64,000 nucleotides of DNA from Achromobacter ruhlandii (GTDB lineage Bacteria > Pseudomonadota > Gammaproteobacteria > Burkholderiales > Burkholderiaceae_B). Location: the NCBI RefSeq assembly GCF_902859695.1, contig NZ_CADIJL010000021.1, positions 36,976-100,975 of the forward strand, written 5' to 3'. A model generated the notes under the pieces. That model had not been told where the DNA came from and searched no databases. It was given only the letters and a program-made list of their open reading frames with translations. This document shows positions 51,956-62,404 of this stretch, piece by piece; position 1 is the first letter of the stretch; each line of letters begins with the position of its first letter. A program made the translations under genes and the position numbers.

Positions 51956-52927
51956 TCAGGTCGCGACGTTGATCGACACGAACCAGGGGGTATAGCGCCG
52001 CACTTGGATCGGCATCTGGTCCTGCAGCGCATCGAGCGCGGCGTCGGTATCGTCCAGCGGGAAATGTCCGGACACCGGCAGGCCGCCGGCGGCCATGGAG
52101 ACCCGCAGGGTGCCGCTACGGTAGGGGCGCAGGGCGGCGATGACTTCGGCCAGGGGGCGGCCACGGGCATCGACCCAGCCGGCTTCCCAGGCGGCCTCGG
52201 CCATCAGTTCGGCGCGCGGGGTGTCGATGCGCGAGGCGTCGAAACGCGCGCCGGTGCCGGCGCGGACGATGCCGTGGGCGCCGGCCATGGTTTCCACCAC
52301 GACTTCGTGTTCATGCACCACCACCACGGTGCGCTGGGCCTGCTGGCGCACCATGTAGCGGGTGCCCAGCGCGCGCACGGTGCCCTCGGCGGTCTGGACC
52401 AGGAACGGCCGGCGGGCGTCGGGCGCCACCGAGACCGTGACGGCGCCGTCCAGCAGGCGCACCTGGCGGTAGGCGGGGGAGAAATCCAGGTTGACGCGGC
52501 TGCGGGCGTCCAGCAGCAGCTGACTGCCGTCGGACAGGATGTAGCGGCGGCGCTCGCCGGTGGCCGTGGCGGCATCGGCCGCGACATTGCTCAGCGGATA
52601 GAAGGCATTGCCCACGTAGGCGGCGCAGGCCCCGGCGCTGGCGAGCGCGAGCGAGCCGGCCAGGAAGCGGCGACGCGGCGGCACGCCGACGGCCGTGGGG
52701 GTCGGCGGAGCGGAAATCAGCGGTGGCGGGGCTGCCGTGGCATAGCCGGCCGGGTAGGCGTCGCCCAACCGGCCGAAGTTCGATCCTGTCAATGTGCCCG
52801 TCAATTGTTGCCAGGCATTCTCATGGAGAGGATCTGCTGCGCGCCACGCCAGGAAATCGTTGTAGTCCTGCGCCGTCGCTTTACCGGAGCGCAGCAGCAG
52901 CAACCAATTGATTACTTGGTCCGCCAT
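51956..52927 (-). CDS. FecR-family anti-sigma regulator (orphan)
   Basis: A 323-residue inner-membrane sigma-regulator-like protein. The N-terminal DUF4880 sigma-binding part shows the FLAWRAADPLHENAWQQL pattern (25-42). A transmembrane or Tat-like segment follows (RRRFLAGSLALASAGACAAY, 85-104). The periplasmic FecR domain comes next (YILSDGSQLLLDARSRVNLDF, RRPFLVQTAEGTVRALGTRYMV) and a C-terminal extension. FecR proteins control an ECF sigma factor in response to a TonB receptor carrying an STN domain. Neither partner is adjacent, and the one TonB receptor in the window lacks STN. AAGGA precedes the start. Confidence 0.8.
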   Translation of the reverse strand: MADQVINWLLLLRSGKATAQDYNDFLAWRAADPLHENAWQQLTGTLTGSNFGRLGDAYPAGYATAAPPPLISAPPTPTAVGVPPRRRFLAGSLALASAGACAAYVGNAFYPLSNVAADAATATGERRRYILSDGSQLLLDARSRVNLDFSPAYRQVRLLDGAVTVSVAPDARRPFLVQTAEGTVRALGTRYMVRQQAQRTVVVVHEHEVVVETMAGAHGIVRAGTGARFDASRIDTPRAELMAEAAWEAGWVDARGRPLAEVIAALRPYRSGTLRVSMAAGGLPVSGHFPLDDTDAALDALQDQMPIQVRRYTPWFVSINVAT

Positions 52928-53070
52928 GGGGTGTCCTTGGGCGTACTTCACTTCATCACGCCGCCCGGCGGAGGCCGGACGGGAATCCTTTCGATGGCAA
53001 TTTGTAAATAATAAAGGTTTTTTACCAAAGATTACCGGGTGCTTGTCAATTCTTGACGAATCAAATGCAA

Positions 53071-53097
53071 AAAAAGCCGGCGGCTGGCCGGCTTTTT
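53071..53097. terminator. Bidirectional terminator between murJ and fecR-like genes
   Basis: AAAAAGCCGGC pairs perfectly with GCCGGCTTTTT around a five-base loop, giving T-tracts in both directions. It lies 29 bp after the murJ stop codon and about 145 bp before the fecR-like start. The 198-bp gap otherwise holds only the fecR-like gene's AT-rich promoter area. Confidence 0.9.
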
Positions 53098-53125
53098 GCG
53101 GAGATGGCGGGGAAAACGCCGAAAA

Positions 53126-54685
53126 TCATCGAGCGGCCCGGCGTCCGAAGTCCCGGGGACGGAACCCAAACAGTAACAACATGCCGAAGTAGACCGCCCC
53201 GCTCGCCGCCAGCACGCCGCCCAGCCACAGCGCGCGGTGGCCGGAATGGGCCTGCAGGCCGATCCAGTCAATACGGCCATCAGCGTAGACGAGCAGGGCG
53301 GCCAGCGCCGCCAGCGCCGGGATCAGCCGCAGCGTGAAGCGGCCCCAGCCGCTGCCGGGTTGGTAGACGCCCCGGCGGCGCAGGCCGATCAGCAGCGCCA
53401 GCGCGTTCAGGCAGGCGCCCAGACCGATGGCGAGCGCCAGGCCGGCGTGGGCCAGCAGCGGCACCAGCGCCAGGTTCATCAACTGGGTCAGGATCAGTAC
53501 GCCGATGGCGATCTTCACCGGCGTGCGGATGTCCTGCTTGGCATAGAATCCGGGCGCCAGGATCTTCACCGCCAGCAGGCCGATCAGGCCGGCCGAATAG
53601 GAAATCACGGCCAGCCGGGTCTGCAGCACATCCTGCGCCGAGAACGCGCCATAGTGGAAGAGCGTTGCCACCAGGCCGTCCGACAGCAGCGCCATGCCCA
53701 CCGCCGCTGGCAGTCCCAGCAGCAGCACCAGCCGCAGGCCCCAGTCGAGCAGCGCGCTGTAGCCGCCATGGTCATCGCGGGCGTGGGCGGCCGACAGGCT
53801 CGGCAGCAGCACCGTGCCCAGCGCCACCCCCAGCAGGGCGGTCGGGAATTCCATCAGGCGGTCGGCGAACGACAGCCAGGTGACGCTGCCGGGCGTGAGC
53901 CAGGTGGCGATGTTGGTGTTGATCAGCAGCGAAATCTGCGCCACCGACACGCCCAGCGTGGCGGGCGCCATCTGCTTGAGGATGCGCTGCACCGTCGGGT
54001 CGGCCCAGGCTTCGCGAAAGCGCAGCGAGAAGCGCGGCGTCAGGCCCAGCCGCGCCAGCGCCACCCATTGCACGGCCAGTTGCGCCACGCCGCCGATCAT
54101 CACGCCGATGGCCAGGGCATAGACCGGCACGTCCATGCGCGGGGCCAGCCAGAGGCAGGCGGCGATCATGGACAGGTTCAGCAGCACTGGCGTGAAGGCC
54201 GGCACGGCAAAGCGCCGCCAGGTGTTGAGCACGCCGGAGGCGAACGCAATCAGCGACATGCAGAAGATGTAGGGAAACATCACCCGCGTCATCCACACCG
54301 CGGCGCCAAATTCGGTGTCGCGCGCGGCGCCGCGCAGGCCGCTGGCCATGGCCGACACCACCCAGGGCGCGGCGATGATGCCGATCAGCGTGATCGCCAT
54401 CAGGGCCGCGGTGAGCAGCAGCGCCACCCGGTCCAGCAGGGTGCGGACCTCGGCTTCGGAGCGGTTGTTGCGGGCATGGCCCAGGATCGGCACGAAGGCC
54501 TGGGCGAAGGCGCCCTCGGCGAACAGCCTGCGCAACAGGTTGGGAATGCGGAAGGCGACCCAGAAGGCGTCGGTGATGGGGCCGGCGCCGAAGGCGCGCG
54601 CCACCAGGATGTCGCGCACCAGCCCGGAAATACGGGACAGCAGGGTGAAGCTGCTGACGGTGGCCGCGGAACGGAACAGGCTCAT
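53126..54685 (-). CDS. murJ: Lipid II flippase MurJ
   Basis: A 519-residue polytopic membrane protein of the MOP superfamily with about 14 helices, which moves lipid II across the inner membrane for peptidoglycan synthesis. The start MSLFRSAATVSSFTLLSRISGLVRDILVARAFG, the FRIPNLLRRLFAEGAFAQAFVP segment with its charged pocket residues, and the central LMEFPTALLGVALGTVLLP are typical of MurJ. It is a single gene ending at a bidirectional terminator; two copies of an 81-bp repeat lie upstream. Confidence 0.95.
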   Translation of the reverse strand: MSLFRSAATVSSFTLLSRISGLVRDILVARAFGAGPITDAFWVAFRIPNLLRRLFAEGAFAQAFVPILGHARNNRSEAEVRTLLDRVALLLTAALMAITLIGIIAAPWVVSAMASGLRGAARDTEFGAAVWMTRVMFPYIFCMSLIAFASGVLNTWRRFAVPAFTPVLLNLSMIAACLWLAPRMDVPVYALAIGVMIGGVAQLAVQWVALARLGLTPRFSLRFREAWADPTVQRILKQMAPATLGVSVAQISLLINTNIATWLTPGSVTWLSFADRLMEFPTALLGVALGTVLLPSLSAAHARDDHGGYSALLDWGLRLVLLLGLPAAVGMALLSDGLVATLFHYGAFSAQDVLQTRLAVISYSAGLIGLLAVKILAPGFYAKQDIRTPVKIAIGVLILTQLMNLALVPLLAHAGLALAIGLGACLNALALLIGLRRRGVYQPGSGWGRFTLRLIPALAALAALLVYADGRIDWIGLQAHSGHRALWLGGVLAASGAVYFGMLLLFGFRPRDFGRRAAR

Positions 54686-54781
54686 GGGGGTGACTGGATG
54701 GAGGCGGACGGCCGTCAATGGAAAATAGCCTTCCTCGAAGGGAAGGACCGTTGCAGGCCTGGGCGCTTCAAAGGATGGCTT

Positions 54782-54943
54782 TTCCCCGCCGGGCCGCCCC
54801 AAGGGGAAAAAGCCCCCTCGGGGGGCAGAGAGCCCCCGTAGGGGGCGAAGCGTGGGGGCATATTCCCCGCCGGGCCGCCCCAAGGGGAAAAAGCCCCCTC
54901 GGGGGGCAGAGAGCCCCCGCAGGGGGCGAAGCGTGGGGGCATT
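54782..54943. repeat. Two tandem copies of an 81-bp hairpin-rich repeat
   Basis: Two direct copies with period 81 bp (starts at 54782 and 54863) differ at only a few bases. Each contains three small hairpins: CCCC-aa-GGGG, GCCCCC-tcgg-GGGGGC, and GCCCCC-gyag-GGGGGC. They run directly from the stop codon of the SDR gene toward the murJ start. Repeats of this kind (a CCCCCACGCTTCGCCCCC-type sequence on the minus strand) are, to my knowledge, dispersed in Burkholderiales genomes and probably act as transcript ends. Confidence 0.9.
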
Positions 54944-54944
54944 T

Positions 54945-55703
54945 TTACTTCGGCGGCATCCGGATGGCGCCATCCAGGCGGATCGTCTCGCCGTTCAGCA
55001 TGTCGTTGGTGATGATGGCGTGCACCAGCTTGGCGTAGTCCTCCGGACGGCCCAGGCGGGCGGGGAAGGGGATGCTGGCGGCCAGCGAGTCCTGCACTTC
55101 CTGCGGCATGCCGAAGATCATCGGCGTGCCGAAGATGCCGGGAGCGATCGTCATGCAGCGGATGCCGGTTTTGGCCAGGTCGCGGGCGATCGGCAGGGTC
55201 ATGCCGGCCACGCCGGCCTTGGAGGCGGCGTAGGCCGCCTGGCCGATCTGGCCGTCGAACGCGGCGACCGAGGCCGTGTTGATCATCACGCCGCGCTCGC
55301 CGGTGGGCTCGGGCGTGTTGCCGCTCATGGCCTCGGCGGCCAGGCGCATCATGTTGAAGCTGCCGATCAGGTTGATCGACACGACCTTCTGGAACAGGTC
55401 CAGCGGGTGCGCGCCGTTCTTGCCGACGATCTTGGCGGCGGGGGCCACGCCGGCGCAGTTGACCAGGCCGAACAGGGTGCCGAGTTCCTTGGCGGCGGCA
55501 ACGGCGCGCTGGCCGTCGGCCTCTTGCGTCACGTCGCAGTGCACGTAGCGCTGGCCCAGTTCCTTGGCCAGTTCCTCGCCAGGGCCGTCCTGCAGGTCGG
55601 CGATGACGACCTTGGCGCCGTTGGCCACCAGCATGCGCACGGTGCCGGCGCCCAGGCCGGATGCGCCGCCGGTCACGATGAATACCTTGTTCGCGATTTC
55701 CAT
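54945..55703 (-). CDS. SDR, 3-hydroxyacyl-CoA dehydrogenase type II-like
   Basis: A 252-residue NAD-dependent short-chain dehydrogenase. Cofactor loop [11 protein letters not shown] (11-21), NCAG structural motif, and the catalytic Ser-Tyr-Lys in [27 protein letters not shown]. The [37 protein letters not shown] segment (with the substrate-loop insertion) is typical of human HSD17B10-like 3-hydroxyacyl-CoA dehydrogenases, suggesting a role in fatty acid or branched-chain amino acid breakdown. No other beta-oxidation gene is adjacent; adk lies upstream on the same strand. Confidence 0.85.
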   Translation of the reverse strand: MEIANKVFIVTGGASGLGAGTVRMLVANGAKVVIADLQDGPGEELAKELGQRYVHCDVTQEADGQRAVAAAKELGTLFGLVNCAGVAPAAKIVGKNGAHPLDLFQKVVSINLIGSFNMMRLAAEAMSGNTPEPTGERGVMINTASVAAFDGQIGQAAYAASKAGVAGMTLPIARDLAKTGIRCMTIAPGIFGTPMIFGMPQEVQDSLAASIPFPARLGRPEDYAKLVHAIITNDMLNGETIRLDGAIRMPPK

Positions 55704-55763
55704 GTCTCTACCACCAGATCAATTCAAGGGATGAAAGCGGCGCGCCGGGCGCCGGATGCGAAA

Positions 55764-55816
55764 AGGCCTTCGGGCCGGGGGCGGAACGCGTCGCGTCCGG
55801 CCGGCGCCGAAGGCCT
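55764..55816 (-). terminator. Terminator of adk
   Basis: AGGCCTTCGG and CCGAAGGCCT pair perfectly around a 33-base inner region that can fold further (GCCGG / CCGGC). Read on the minus strand, it ends in a short T-run. It lies 18 bp after the adk stop codon, between adk and the SDR gene. Confidence 0.8.
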
Positions 55817-55834
55817 GGGCCTGCGAAGCGCCGA

Positions 55835-57348
<1,514 letters not shown>

Positions 57349-57359
57349 GGCGGGGCGGG

Positions 57360-57545
57360 TCAGGAGGACGCGGCGGCGGCGTCGTCCAGCGAACGCGCCT
57401 CGGATTCAAGCATGACGGGAATGCCGTCGCGCAACGGGAACGCCAGGCGGTCGGCGCGGCAGACCAGTTCGGCCCGGGTCCGGTCGTGTTCGAGGCGGCC
57501 CTTGCACAGGGGGCAGACGAGGATGTCGAGAAGGCGGGATTCCAT
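57360..57545 (-). CDS. Trm112-like protein (YcaR type)
   Basis: A 61-residue protein with the Trm112/YcaR pattern: [17 protein letters not shown] (C11, C14), a third cysteine at 29 ([20 protein letters not shown]) and a Gly-Ile-Pro-Val turn. In bacteria of this type the gene accompanies kdsB or lpxK; the protein is presumed to be a small accessory factor, but its role is not established. It heads the trm112-kdsB pair and is divergent from the IgaA-like gene. Confidence 0.9.
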   Translation of the reverse strand: MESRLLDILVCPLCKGRLEHDRTRAELVCRADRLAFPLRDGIPVMLESEARSLDDAAAASS

Positions 57546-57673
57546 GACCGGGATTCTAAAACAGTTTGGGCGGGCGCAGCCCGCGCCGGGCCGCCTGGTG
57601 CGTCGGAAATGACGGCTGCGGGAGGATCGAATTACGTGTTTTGTTAATTGTTGTCATGTTTTGATGCCCCGTG

Positions 57674-57687
57674 CCCGAAATTTCGGG
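57674..57687. promoter_or_regulatory. Perfect palindrome upstream of the IgaA-like gene
   Basis: CCCGAAATTTCGGG is a 14-bp perfect palindrome 51 bp before the IgaA-like start codon, next to a TATGAT -10-like hexamer at about 57700. It could be an operator for either divergent gene. Confidence 0.45.
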
Positions 57688-57738
57688 ACGGATGATGGCT
57701 ATGATCCGCCGCGACGTGAGGAAAGAGGAAACACGACA

Positions 57739-59976
57739 ATGGATTCCAACACCATCCGCATCGGGCTGATGCTCATCATCCTGGCCTGGACGGTCATCAG
57801 CGCCATCACCTACATGGCGCGCCGCAGCGGCAACAAGGACGCACTGCGCCAGCTCAAGCGGGAAGGCCAGCCGTTGCGCCGCCTTGGCGCCGAGGAGCAG
57901 GCGCTGGTGCAGCCATTCCTGGTGCGGCCCGCCAAGCCCACGCAAAGCGTCGCGCTGCTCAATGACGGCGTGTTCCCGTTGCGCGGCGCCTTCGTGCGTC
58001 ACGGGCTGGAATCGAGCCACGGCGCCGCCACGCTGCACGACACGCTGGGCGGCGTCGACGTGGTGCTGCCTTACGACGCGCGCGATTATCTGCGCGAGGA
58101 CAATCAGGCCGAAGTGGTGCTGACGGAGAAATTCGCCATCGTGGTGGCGCTGAACGGCGAATTCGACCTGGTCGGCGGCCGCGAGCGCGAGGCGCGCCGG
58201 CAGAAGCAGAACCAGCAATGGTCCAGCGGCAAGCTGGGCGAGATGCAGAACGTGGTCGATGCCGACGCGGTCACCGCGGATGGCGCGGGCCAGACGCCGG
58301 ACGTCCAGGCCGAGCACGAGTGCGCCGAGGCCATGCGGGTCGAGATCCTCAGCCAGCGCGAGGAAACGCCCGCCGAGATCGCCTGGCGCCGTCCGGCCGG
58401 CATCGCCTTCTGGCCCGCCATGCTGTGGCTGGCGGCGTTTGTCTGCCTGGGCGTGGCCGCGGCGGGCGGCGGCCTGGCGTGGCTCGTATCGGCCGCCACG
58501 CCCGCGCTGCTGGCCGTCTGGCTGACCTGGCGCCGCCGGCCCTTGGGCGCGGCGCAGAAAGTAAACCGGGTGCGTGGCGAACTGAACGCAATCGTGCTGA
58601 CCAACCCGGCCAATGCGCAGGCCGTGTCGACCCAGTTGTTCCTGGGCGACAAGCTGCCGGTGACGCTGCCTGATCATTGGCGCGCCAACCTGGAACTGCC
58701 GGACGATGGTCGCGTCGACGTGGACCTGCGGGTGGAGGACTACGCCGTGTTGCGCCTGGGCAATCGCTTTTCCGTGGATGAGGAGCAGCGCCTGTTCCCG
58801 CCGGTGGCCTGGGGCCGCCATGTGACACTGGCGCTCGCGGGGCTGATCGCCGGCGCGGCGTTCGGCCTGGTCGGCGGCGACGATCTGCGCGGCGATGTCG
58901 CGCTGACGTCGGCCTGGGCGCGCGGCTTCCAGCCGCGCGTCTACGACTCGGCCACGGCGTTGGCGCAGGACCCGCCCGCGCCTGGCGACGTGGTGGCCTT
59001 GAAGGGGATGGGCCGCTGCCAGTTCCAGCCCGATGCGTATCGTCAGGACGAGGTGCGCTTCGACTGCGAGCGGATCCGTTGGCAGGGCGATGCGATCCAG
59101 GCCGACGAGCTGCGGCTGGCGCCGGCCGCGCTGGCGTTGTATTCGGGCGCTTTCCTGAAGACCCGGCCCAATCCGATGATGGACATGCTGGTCCGCAACC
59201 AGATCTACGGCAGCATGGCCGGCAATCCGCTGGCCGCCTACAACGCCCGCAATGTGTCGGCGGTGACCGTGAACCGCGTGACCGATCTGGTGCTGACGAT
59301 CGAGCTGGCCTGCGAGGCCGCCACCGGCCAGGCCATCGCCGAGTGCGACCGCCTCAAGGCCGAGACAGTCGACAGCCTGATGCTGGCGCGCGACGAGCCG
59401 GACAGTTGGCTGGCACTGTTGCGGCTGGCACAGGGCGGGGCCTTGAAGCAGCAGCGCAATGCCGATGATGGCGTCATCATCACGCGCGCCGCCGATCTGC
59501 TGCGCGGCCTGGCCAGGAGCAGCATGGAGCCCCAGGTGCGCGAGGCCTTGGCGCGCGCGGGCAATGATCTGATGGCGCGCCAGCGCGGCGGCGTGGTCCT
59601 GCAGGTGTGGCCGGGCCGCTACGCCGATCTGCCCCAACTGCCGCCGCGCGACAACATGCCTGATCTGCTGCAGTCGTGGGGCCACCAGACCGCGATGCTG
59701 GCGGCCGATGGGGCCCGGCCGTTCCAGGCCGGCGGCGTGGTCACCGCGGTCGGGCGCGAGGCGTCCGGCGCGACGGTCGTCGACGTCGATGCGCGGCGTT
59801 CGCTGGACGATCCGTGGCCATCGCTGGCGCGCGTCATCTGGCTGGCGCTGGCGTTGCTGCTGTTGGCGGTGCATGCGCCCCTGGCGGTGCTGCGGCTGCG
59901 CGCGGCGGCTGCCCGCAAGCGCGGTCTGGCGGAGTACGCGCGGCGTCCGGCCGCGGCGCGTTCGGCCTTCTTCTAG
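57739..59976 (+). CDS. IgaA-like membrane protein (intracellular growth attenuator family)
   Basis: A 745-residue inner-membrane protein. Predicted helices lie near 7-27 ([20 protein letters not shown]), in a pair near 220-256, near 357-378 ([19 protein letters not shown]) and near the C-terminus ([17 protein letters not shown]). This is the five-helix layout of Enterobacterales IgaA, with two cytoplasmic domains and one large periplasmic domain. Four periplasmic cysteines occur as two pairs (GRCQF/FDCER and LACEA/AECDR), as in IgaA. IgaA restrains the Rcs phosphorelay; no rcs gene is visible here. AGAGGAAA precedes the ATG. The last codon shares a CTAG with the convergent lpxK stop. Assignment rests on topology and cysteines, not on an alignment. 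Confidence 0.65.
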   Translation: MDSNTIRIGLMLIILAWTVISAITYMARRSGNKDALRQLKREGQPLRRLGAEEQALVQPFLVRPAKPTQSVALLNDGVFPLRGAFVRHGLESSHGAATLHDTLGGVDVVLPYDARDYLREDNQAEVVLTEKFAIVVALNGEFDLVGGREREARRQKQNQQWSSGKLGEMQNVVDADAVTADGAGQTPDVQAEHECAEAMRVEILSQREETPAEIAWRRPAGIAFWPAMLWLAAFVCLGVAAAGGGLAWLVSAATPALLAVWLTWRRRPLGAAQKVNRVRGELNAIVLTNPANAQAVSTQLFLGDKLPVTLPDHWRANLELPDDGRVDVDLRVEDYAVLRLGNRFSVDEEQRLFPPVAWGRHVTLALAGLIAGAAFGLVGGDDLRGDVALTSAWARGFQPRVYDSATALAQDPPAPGDVVALKGMGRCQFQPDAYRQDEVRFDCERIRWQGDAIQADELRLAPAALALYSGAFLKTRPNPMMDMLVRNQIYGSMAGNPLAAYNARNVSAVTVNRVTDLVLTIELACEAATGQAIAECDRLKAETVDSLMLARDEPDSWLALLRLAQGGALKQQRNADDGVIITRAADLLRGLARSSMEPQVREALARAGNDLMARQRGGVVLQVWPGRYADLPQLPPRDNMPDLLQSWGHQTAMLAADGARPFQAGGVVTAVGREASGATVVDVDARRSLDDPWPSLARVIWLALALLLLAVHAPLAVLRLRAAAARKRGLAEYARRPAAARSAFF

Positions 59977-61025
59977 GAAGGCTGTCGCGGGGCGCGCTGG
60001 CGCAGCGCCTGCGCCAGCCAGTCGAACAATCGCGGGTCGGAAAAGCCGGCCCGCACCGGCACTTCCCACAGGCGCGCGTCATGCAACGCGGCGCACTTGA
60101 TGGCGTCCTTGGACGTGACCAGGATGGTCCGCGCGGCCAGCGCCTGGAAGGGCGAAGTGGCGTAGTCGTGGTGGTCAGGCAGGGGCAGCGTGGCCGCCAG
60201 CGTGATGCCCTGGGTCCGCAGCGTGGTGAAGAAACGTTCCGGGTTGCCGATGCCGGCGGCCGCGGCCACGTCCGGCTGGCCGGCGAAGGCGGCCAGCGGG
60301 CGGCGCGTGCCGCCCTCGATCTGGCGGGCGTCATCGGGGTCCAGCCACATGGAGACCTGGCGCGGCCCCGGGCCGGAGGGCGCCGTTGCGTGGCCGTCGG
60401 GCACGCCGATATTGGTGATCACCGCATCCACCTCGCGCAGCCGGCTGGCGGGTTCGCGCAAGGGGCCCGCGGGCAGCAGGCGGCCATTGCCGACGCCGCG
60501 CTGGTCCTGCACCACGATTTCCACGTCCCGGGCCAGTGCCAGGTGTTGCAGGCCGTCGTCGGAAACGATCACGTCCACCTGGGGATGGGCGCGCAGCAGC
60601 GCCTGGGCCGCCAGCGCGCGGCGCGGATGCACCGCCACGGGCGCGCCGGTGGCGCGCGCGATCAGAGCCGGCTCATCGCCGAATTGCGCCGCGGCCAGTT
60701 CGCCCTGGCCGACGCGTGCCTGCGGTCCGAGTTTCACGCCGTAGCCGCGGCTGACCACGCCGGGCGTATAGCCGCGGGCGCGCAGCGCGTCGACGGTGGC
60801 AATGACCATGGGCGTCTTGCCGGTGCCGCCCACGTAGATGTTGCCGATCACCACCACGGGCACAGGCGCCCGATAGGCCGTCTTGCGGCCGTCGCGGTAA
60901 TCGGCGCGCTTGCGCGCCACCACGCGGGCGGTGAGGGCGGCCAGCGGCCGCAGCAGGGTGGAAAGCCAGCCGCCGTGCTGCCATTGGCGCGCAAGCAGCG
61001 AGGCCTTGGAGGACGGCGCGCTCAC
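59973..61025 (-). CDS. lpxK: Tetraacyldisaccharide 4'-kinase LpxK
   Basis: A 350-residue membrane-associated kinase that adds the 4'-phosphate to the lipid A precursor. The N-terminal hydrophobic segment ([21 protein letters not shown]) is followed by the P-loop [11 protein letters not shown] (61-71), then [10 protein letters not shown] and [21 protein letters not shown], which carry the family's substrate and Walker B residues. The start codon overlaps the exbD stop by 4 bp, so exbB-exbD-lpxK is a coupled operon. Confidence 0.95.
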   Translation of the reverse strand: MSAPSSKASLLARQWQHGGWLSTLLRPLAALTARVVARKRADYRDGRKTAYRAPVPVVVIGNIYVGGTGKTPMVIATVDALRARGYTPGVVSRGYGVKLGPQARVGQGELAAAQFGDEPALIARATGAPVAVHPRRALAAQALLRAHPQVDVIVSDDGLQHLALARDVEIVVQDQRGVGNGRLLPAGPLREPASRLREVDAVITNIGVPDGHATAPSGPGPRQVSMWLDPDDARQIEGGTRRPLAAFAGQPDVAAAAGIGNPERFFTTLRTQGITLAATLPLPDHHDYATSPFQALAARTILVTSKDAIKCAALHDARLWEVPVRAGFSDPRLFDWLAQALRQRAPRQPS

Positions 61026-61435
61026 CGGGCGGTCTGGGCGGCGAAGTTGACGCGGCCGATGCCCGCCAGACGGGCCGCCTCCATCACGTTGATCACGGAC
61101 TGGTGGGTGGCCTGGGCGTCGGCGTTGATGACCACCAGCGGTTCCGTCTTGCCGGCCGCCGCCTGGCGCAGCACCTCGGCGATCTCGGGCGGCGTGGACA
61201 CGTCGATGAGGGTGCCGTTGAGCGCGTAGCGCCCGTCCTGGCTGATGGCCACTTCCAGCGCCGGCGGGGTTTCCTGCTCGGACGAGGCCTGCGGCAGCGT
61301 GACCTTCAGTTGCGTGAAGCGGGCAAAGGACGTGGTGGCGGCCAGGAAGATGAGGATGACCAGCAGGACGTCGATGAGCGGGATCAGGTTGATGTCCAGC
61401 TCGTCGCGGTCGCCCCGGGAGCCCCGGAAATTCAT
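61022..61435 (-). CDS. exbD: ExbD/TolR-type proton-channel subunit
   Basis: A 137-residue protein with one N-terminal transmembrane helix (about 16-34, [19 protein letters not shown]) bearing the proton-pathway aspartate D22 (D25 in E. coli ExbD). The periplasmic domain follows ([33 protein letters not shown]). With ExbB and TonB it energises outer-membrane receptors such as the one at the start of this window. It overlaps exbB and lpxK by 4 bp on each side. No tonB gene is adjacent. Confidence 0.92.
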   Translation of the reverse strand: MNFRGSRGDRDELDINLIPLIDVLLVILIFLAATTSFARFTQLKVTLPQASSEQETPPALEVAISQDGRYALNGTLIDVSTPPEIAEVLRQAAAGKTEPLVVINADAQATHQSVINVMEAARLAGIGRVNFAAQTAR

Positions 61436-62103
61436 GGGCGATCCTCGCGCGGCGCGGGCGAGACGGCGCGCGCCAGGCGCGCGGCCGAGATTTCCATGGC
61501 GTTCAGGTAGCCGTCGACCCGACCGCGCAGGTAGCGGTGGGCGATCATGGCGGGAATGGCGATGAGGATGCCGAAGCCGGTGTTGTACAGCGCGATGGAA
61601 ATGCCGCGCGCCAGCTGGGCCGGATCGCCGCCGCCCGGCGTATATGAGCCGAAGATTTCGATCATGCCGACGACCGTGCCGAACAGGCCCATCAGCGGCG
61701 CCACCACGGCAATGGTGCCGATGGCCGGAATGTAGCGGCTGAGGTCATGGGCCACGGCGCGGCCGGTGTCCTCGACCACGTTGCGCAGTTCCTCGCGCGG
61801 CAGGTGACGATGGCGCATGACCTCGGCCAGCACCCGGCCCAGCGGGGAATTGCGTTCCAGGCGGTTCAGGGCCTCGGGGCTGTCCTGGCGGTTGCGCAGC
61901 ATCTCGGCGACCTGCTCGTTCAGGCCGCGCGGCATGACCTGGCTGCGGCGCAGCGACAGGAAGCGCTCGAAGATCAGCGCCAGGCCCAGCACGGAAGTCG
62001 CCAGCAGGGGCCAGATGGGCCAGCCGGCCTCGCGCAAGATGGAAAGCAAAACGGTCGACTCCACGGGAGAGGGCCGGGGGCGGTCGGGGCCACGCGCCGG
62101 CAT
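61432..62103 (-). CDS. exbB: ExbB/TolQ-type proton-channel subunit
   Basis: A membrane protein of up to 223 residues in the MotA/TolQ/ExbB family. Helix 1 is [29 protein letters not shown], and two later helices are [20 protein letters not shown] and [18 protein letters not shown], whose threonine and glutamate residues line the channel. The family pattern begins near residue 14, so a GTG at 62064 is an alternative start; neither start has a clear ribosome-binding site. It is the first gene of the exbB-exbD-lpxK operon, divergent from xseA. Confidence 0.9.
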   Translation of the reverse strand: MPARGPDRPRPSPVESTVLLSILREAGWPIWPLLATSVLGLALIFERFLSLRRSQVMPRGLNEQVAEMLRNRQDSPEALNRLERNSPLGRVLAEVMRHRHLPREELRNVVEDTGRAVAHDLSRYIPAIGTIAVVAPLMGLFGTVVGMIEIFGSYTPGGGDPAQLARGISIALYNTGFGILIAIPAMIAHRYLRGRVDGYLNAMEISAARLARAVSPAPREDRP

Positions 62104-62165
62104 CTGATCAAGCCGGAACTGTAACGGCGCGGCGGGGAAGTGGCAAGGGCGGCCGACCGCCGAAA

Positions 62166-62193
62166 CTATCCACAGAATTTGTGGATAATTCTG
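62166..62193. promoter_or_regulatory. Inverted DnaA-box pair with two competing hairpins
   Basis: CTATCCACA and, on the other strand, a perfect DnaA box (TTATCCACA, 62180-62188) face each other across five bases. The arms TATCCACA / TGTGGATA form one hairpin. The overlapping arms CAGAATT / AATTCTG (62173-62193) form another, so only one can exist at a time. The site lies in the 301-bp gap between exbB and xseA, which otherwise holds no gene and is likely the promoter region of both. Confidence 0.6.
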
Positions 62194-62404
62194 TGCAAAA
62201 CTTCCCCGGAACGCTTGTCGGCACAGGGCTTGCGCTTGTTTGCTCCCATTTCGAGCAGCGCTGCGTGGCTGGAATTTCCATAAAAATCATATCTTTAGGT
62301 CGAATTTGCTGGCTTTCGGGCCAGTCGCGGCAAAAATGCCCGGACGCGGTATCATTGCGGCCCGCTACGTATGCCCTGTGGACAGGTACGCAACGGAAAG
62401 CCTT

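Noticed and set aside
57556..60069. Long minus-strand open frame opposite the IgaA-like gene
   Set aside because: The plus-strand frame has a signal-like start, five membrane helices and cysteine pairs; the minus-strand frame is Arg/His/Gln-rich with no fold.
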